64,000 nt of DNA from NCBI GenBank assembly GCA_023653785.1, contig JAMKCH010011775.1, positions 1-64,000 of the forward strand, written 5' to 3'. The position numbers and the translations under genes are program-made. Shown here piece after piece: positions 60,490-64,000 of this stretch. The notes below the pieces were generated by a model. That model had not been told where the DNA came from. It worked only from the letters and a program-made list of their open reading frames with translations, and ran no database searches. The DNA comes from Ophioderma brevispina. Lineage: Eukaryota > Echinodermata > Ophiuroidea > Amphilepidida > Ophiodermatidae. How positions within the stretch are numbered: the first letter of the stretch is position 1; each line of letters opens with the position of its first letter.

Positions 60490-63400
60490 GGCGTGAAGAC
60501 TTGGGAATTTTGCGACTCTGGTACAACTGCCTCGGTACGCCAAGGGCAATGCAAGTGCCGCAGGCAGGAAACATACCTCGCGAATCACGGTTAAATATAA
60601 GTATATCACAAAATTAGTAATCATTAAAAACATCATGAATATGCACATGATTTCCTTTTGTAAAATGTTGAAAATGTTACAAACCTTCTACACAGTATGC
60701 CAGATTGAAGCTAGTTTTATATATATATTAGAGGTAGTGGGATGAGGATAGTCTCTGGACATCCCAAGAGGAGTTACAAATCACTCTCCTACAATGCAAA
60801 AATAAGGAGAGCTGTGTAGGGGAAGTGATCACTCTCGCTCCCTTAAAAGTCGATGTTTGAGTCAAGTAATTAACATAATAGCAACTTGAGGATAGTCGCT
60901 TGCACATGTCAACGTATTACTATGAGGCAGGTGAGACATCTTTGTACAGGTCAACTAATTACGTAAGTTGCAGGTTGAAGACAGTCTTTGTACAGGTCCA
61001 CTTATTACGTAAGTTTTCAAACTTAAGCACGGGTTGTTAGTCGATTCCGTCCGGTTTGTTTTTTAGGTTATACCAGTGTCTGCTATATGAAACGCGAACG
61101 ATTAAACCGCCATGAACCACCGATCAATGAGAGCGTTGAATTTTATTACGCCCCTCATCTTACAGCTGGCTGATAAATCTTTTTGGGAATTGACTTGCAA
61201 AGAAAGAGCAATAGACAATCGAAGACATTTCAGATTCAAACTTTGAACTGCAAATGGTCCTTATTTGGTGTTTGAAAATAATTGTCTGTTTCAGCCATCT
61301 TTTTTTTTTTTTCGCGTACATTCTTTTGATCTGTGTGTAACATTGCCTGTAATAAATGTCATATTTAACCCGTGACGTGTTTCTCGTAAATGTAAGAGAA
61401 TTGCACTCTTATCAAAAGTCAAATATAAAAAGTGTGGACCCTGTAAAAAGAGGGGCGTTTATACAGAGGTCAAATTTCAAGTGATCAAAGGAGCTGATTT
61501 GTGCACCCACTGTTTCCCAGGTGCCGCGTATTAAAATACCTGTGTTTTGCCTTATCTTCGTAGCAAAAGTTGATAGCTATAAGGCATAACTGTGTTTTTT
61601 TAAGGTCATCTTGGGGCTGAAAGGTAAGAATGAACAGATTGCATGAAATGGTGCCAATGTTGGTCTTGTTTAATGCAATAACCATCAATTATACATTTTG
61701 TGCAAATTTTATAGGTCTCTTGGGGTGGGCCATCTGTATCTGAAAATGCAACAGTAGCCTATAAGGATTAACTAGTTCAAGAGAAGCAAATCGAATAATT
61801 TTCTACCAGTTTCGGCGAATCGGAGCATTCTAAAAAAATCCGCCAGGATGACCTTGAAACGTTTTTTGCCTTACTGTATTACACTATTGTTCACAGGTAA
61901 AGCAAACTAATGCAGTTATTTTTAATCAACATACATAACCAAACATGTCAGTGAACAAAAAGCACAATTTTTTCCCGCCCTGTACAAAACACAACCCTCC
62001 TATTGCATGTTCCATCCAATTCCACACCAACCCTTTTCATGTTCATTCTATGACCTTTGCTAACGGTGAGCACAAATTTAATTACAATTGGCAAATTGCA
62101 ATTCACAATGTTATAGCCTTTGTTGGCATTTCGTGTTAAAATTTGCCATACAAATTTTCTGGTAAGGTGCTGAATCATAAACAAAACTCAGCTTGAATCT
62201 GGATTTGTCAGAAATCGGTAACAACAGTGGCTAAATTCTTAAGACACTGGTATTCACGGATTTCTTTGTAGATAACCTTGTAAGGCCATATTCTTACTGA
62301 CAATTTCACAAATACTTGAACATAAAAAAAAAAAGGCTGACTCAGAGATTTCCCGATGAGGGCGCACTCATTTTTCAAACAAATCGTGTTTTTTGCATAT
62401 ACAAAATGCTTGTCCATATACTAATCACTGAGTGAAATAACTAAGCTCAAATCGAAGTCTTTCATATAGAAAATCACAACTTTGTTATAAAATTCCGGAT
62501 CCGGAAATTTTGTTACACACGGTATCCTATGGCACTGTTATACTGTGCATAAATGTTTACTGCGTGAACACGAAAAATCCGATTCATCTCTAACTTTGGA
62601 ATTAAGCATTTTAGGTAACTACCTTTAGTTCTAGATGACTATTTTTAATTACTACACCAAAAAAATTATATTTCAAAATCTCTGAATCAGCCTTTTAATC
62701 GTAATCAAGATTAATTATGTGCAAATGACTAAGTGATAATACGTATGTAAACAACAATATGTAAATAAGTTGATTCAACTGGACCTGTTAATATGAGAGT
62801 CTAATAATCTGAATAAAAAGAAAACCGCTCTTGGTAAACTATGGCCAGTCCATCATGAGTATGGGTAGTAGGCCTTTATACCAATATACCATATTAAATT
62901 AATAGATATGTTGATTTTTCATAGTTTTTAATTCATATCTTATTTAAAGGGGCACTACCCAATCCTCAGCCTCGTCTCCACCTTCCCACCATTAAACATG
63001 AGATTTTGGTACCATTAGAAACATTGTATTTTTCTCATCTCATCTGCAAAATACAAAATATTTTGACCGACATCTATACCCTTTAGGCTAAAATGTGGTT
63101 TGTCTACGGTAACCGGAAAATAGTTCGTACAGTACTCTATGGGCGATTGTCACTATACACACAATTATTGGTCATATATTAAAATGTATTTTGGATTCAA
63201 ATGGAAGCGGATATGGTATTTCTACTTTAATAACAATACCAAATGTTAGCGTTTGTAGTACTTTTTTGTTGATTACTGCAGTTATTTAAAAAAATGATTT
63301 TGGGTGTTTTTAGCCATGGTTAAAATAGTATTTTATACAAATTTAAAATTTGCCTCGCTGCAAAATCTGATCGAGAATTAGAACCATTCAAAACTATTGT

Positions 63401-64000
63401 ATTTCTCCCCTGAACATTCTGTAGAAATAATAGTACAAACCTCACCGGATTGTAATTTTATAAGTAGCACAGTACATTGGAAAGTACATATTCAACTTGA
63501 AATTCCAATTTATTCCCTGTGAGTCCGTAGAATTGATGCGACCGATCTGATCACCAGGCCCAATATTGGTAGCATTTGAAATTGGGATATAAAGTAAAAA
63601 TATAAACAGATGCAAACTATTTTTAAAGGCATATCCCTTTGCAATTAGGTATGATAATTTTAATATTAATAATTGGATTCTCTATCAACAATATGGTCTA
63701 ATCACGTTTTTATACTTGTAAATATTGGTGCGATTGGAGCATATCTGGTTACAAATATCAATTTTTAATAAGAGTCTATTAGCCTGTGAATGTAAATTAT
63801 AAAATCATACATTGAATATACCTAAATGATGTAATTCAATATGCATGTGATTGATCTATATCTTTAATACGCTTGCACTACACAAATAATAATGTACTTA
63901 TTTTAAGTGGAAATTAAATCATAGTAACCTTGATTATTCCTGATTCAAGTCAAAGTTAAGATCTTTTGTCTGTTATCTTGTTTATAATTATATATATTAG
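60490..64000. other. Intergenic DNA to the window end
   Basis: No gene or RNA recognised. A 40-base direct duplication built on TTTGTACAGGTC...TTACGTAAGTT occurs at 60943-60970 and 60987-61014. A T run lies at 61299-61312. AT content rises toward the end. Confidence 0.4.

Overview
The window looks like AT-rich nuclear DNA from an animal, probably a marine invertebrate. It has no bacterial-style gene packing and no operons. The only host-gene signals are animal-type: a seven-transmembrane amine-type receptor and a class I HMG-CoA reductase with AG/GT exon borders. The rest is old mobile DNA and simple repeats. The many non-LTR retrotransposon relics, foldback elements and terminal-inverted-repeat (TIR) elements would fit an echinoderm, hemichordate or similar genome. 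That assignment is an inference; nothing here identifies the species.

Layout. 1-5 kb: intergenic DNA, a TTAA-flanked long-TIR element (2.4-3.5 kb), a CT microsatellite and the first copy of a repeat built from the palindrome CAACGCGTTG (4.1-4.4 kb). 5.8-7.1 kb: an apparently intronless class A receptor with all seven helices in order but several frame changes. 7.1-9.4 kb: a mariner-type element containing a TTAA-flanked MITE, then a LINE fragment and an inverted copy of that MITE. 10-16 kb: G-rich degenerate arrays, a CpG-rich patch and a foldback repeat. 16.5-21.5 kb: two LINE relics; the second is split by two elements, each with its own target duplication. 22-25 kb: a hairpin and a 360-base MITE. 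26.1-29.9 kb: a nearly complete LINE on the minus strand. 30.6-33.8 kb: foldback elements and partial tandem units. 33.9-35.2 kb: a Tc1/mariner transposase relic. 35.6-37.6 kb: pieces of three LINEs. 37.7-49.5 kb: several repeat families, two of them in paired copies. 51.6-60.5 kb: an HMG-CoA-reductase-like gene with one upstream catalytic exon and two tandem copies of its final exon. 60.5-64 kb: nothing recognisable.

The two host genes have no evident functional link. Both keep their family motifs and catalytic or ligand residues while the reading frame slips by single bases. Exon copy 2 of the reductase differs from copy 1 largely by one-base gains and losses. Two explanations fit: residual long-read indel errors with an uncollapsed haplotype, or recent pseudogenisation. 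Sequence alone does not decide between them. I found no CRISPR array, no rRNA gene and no convincing functional tRNA gene.
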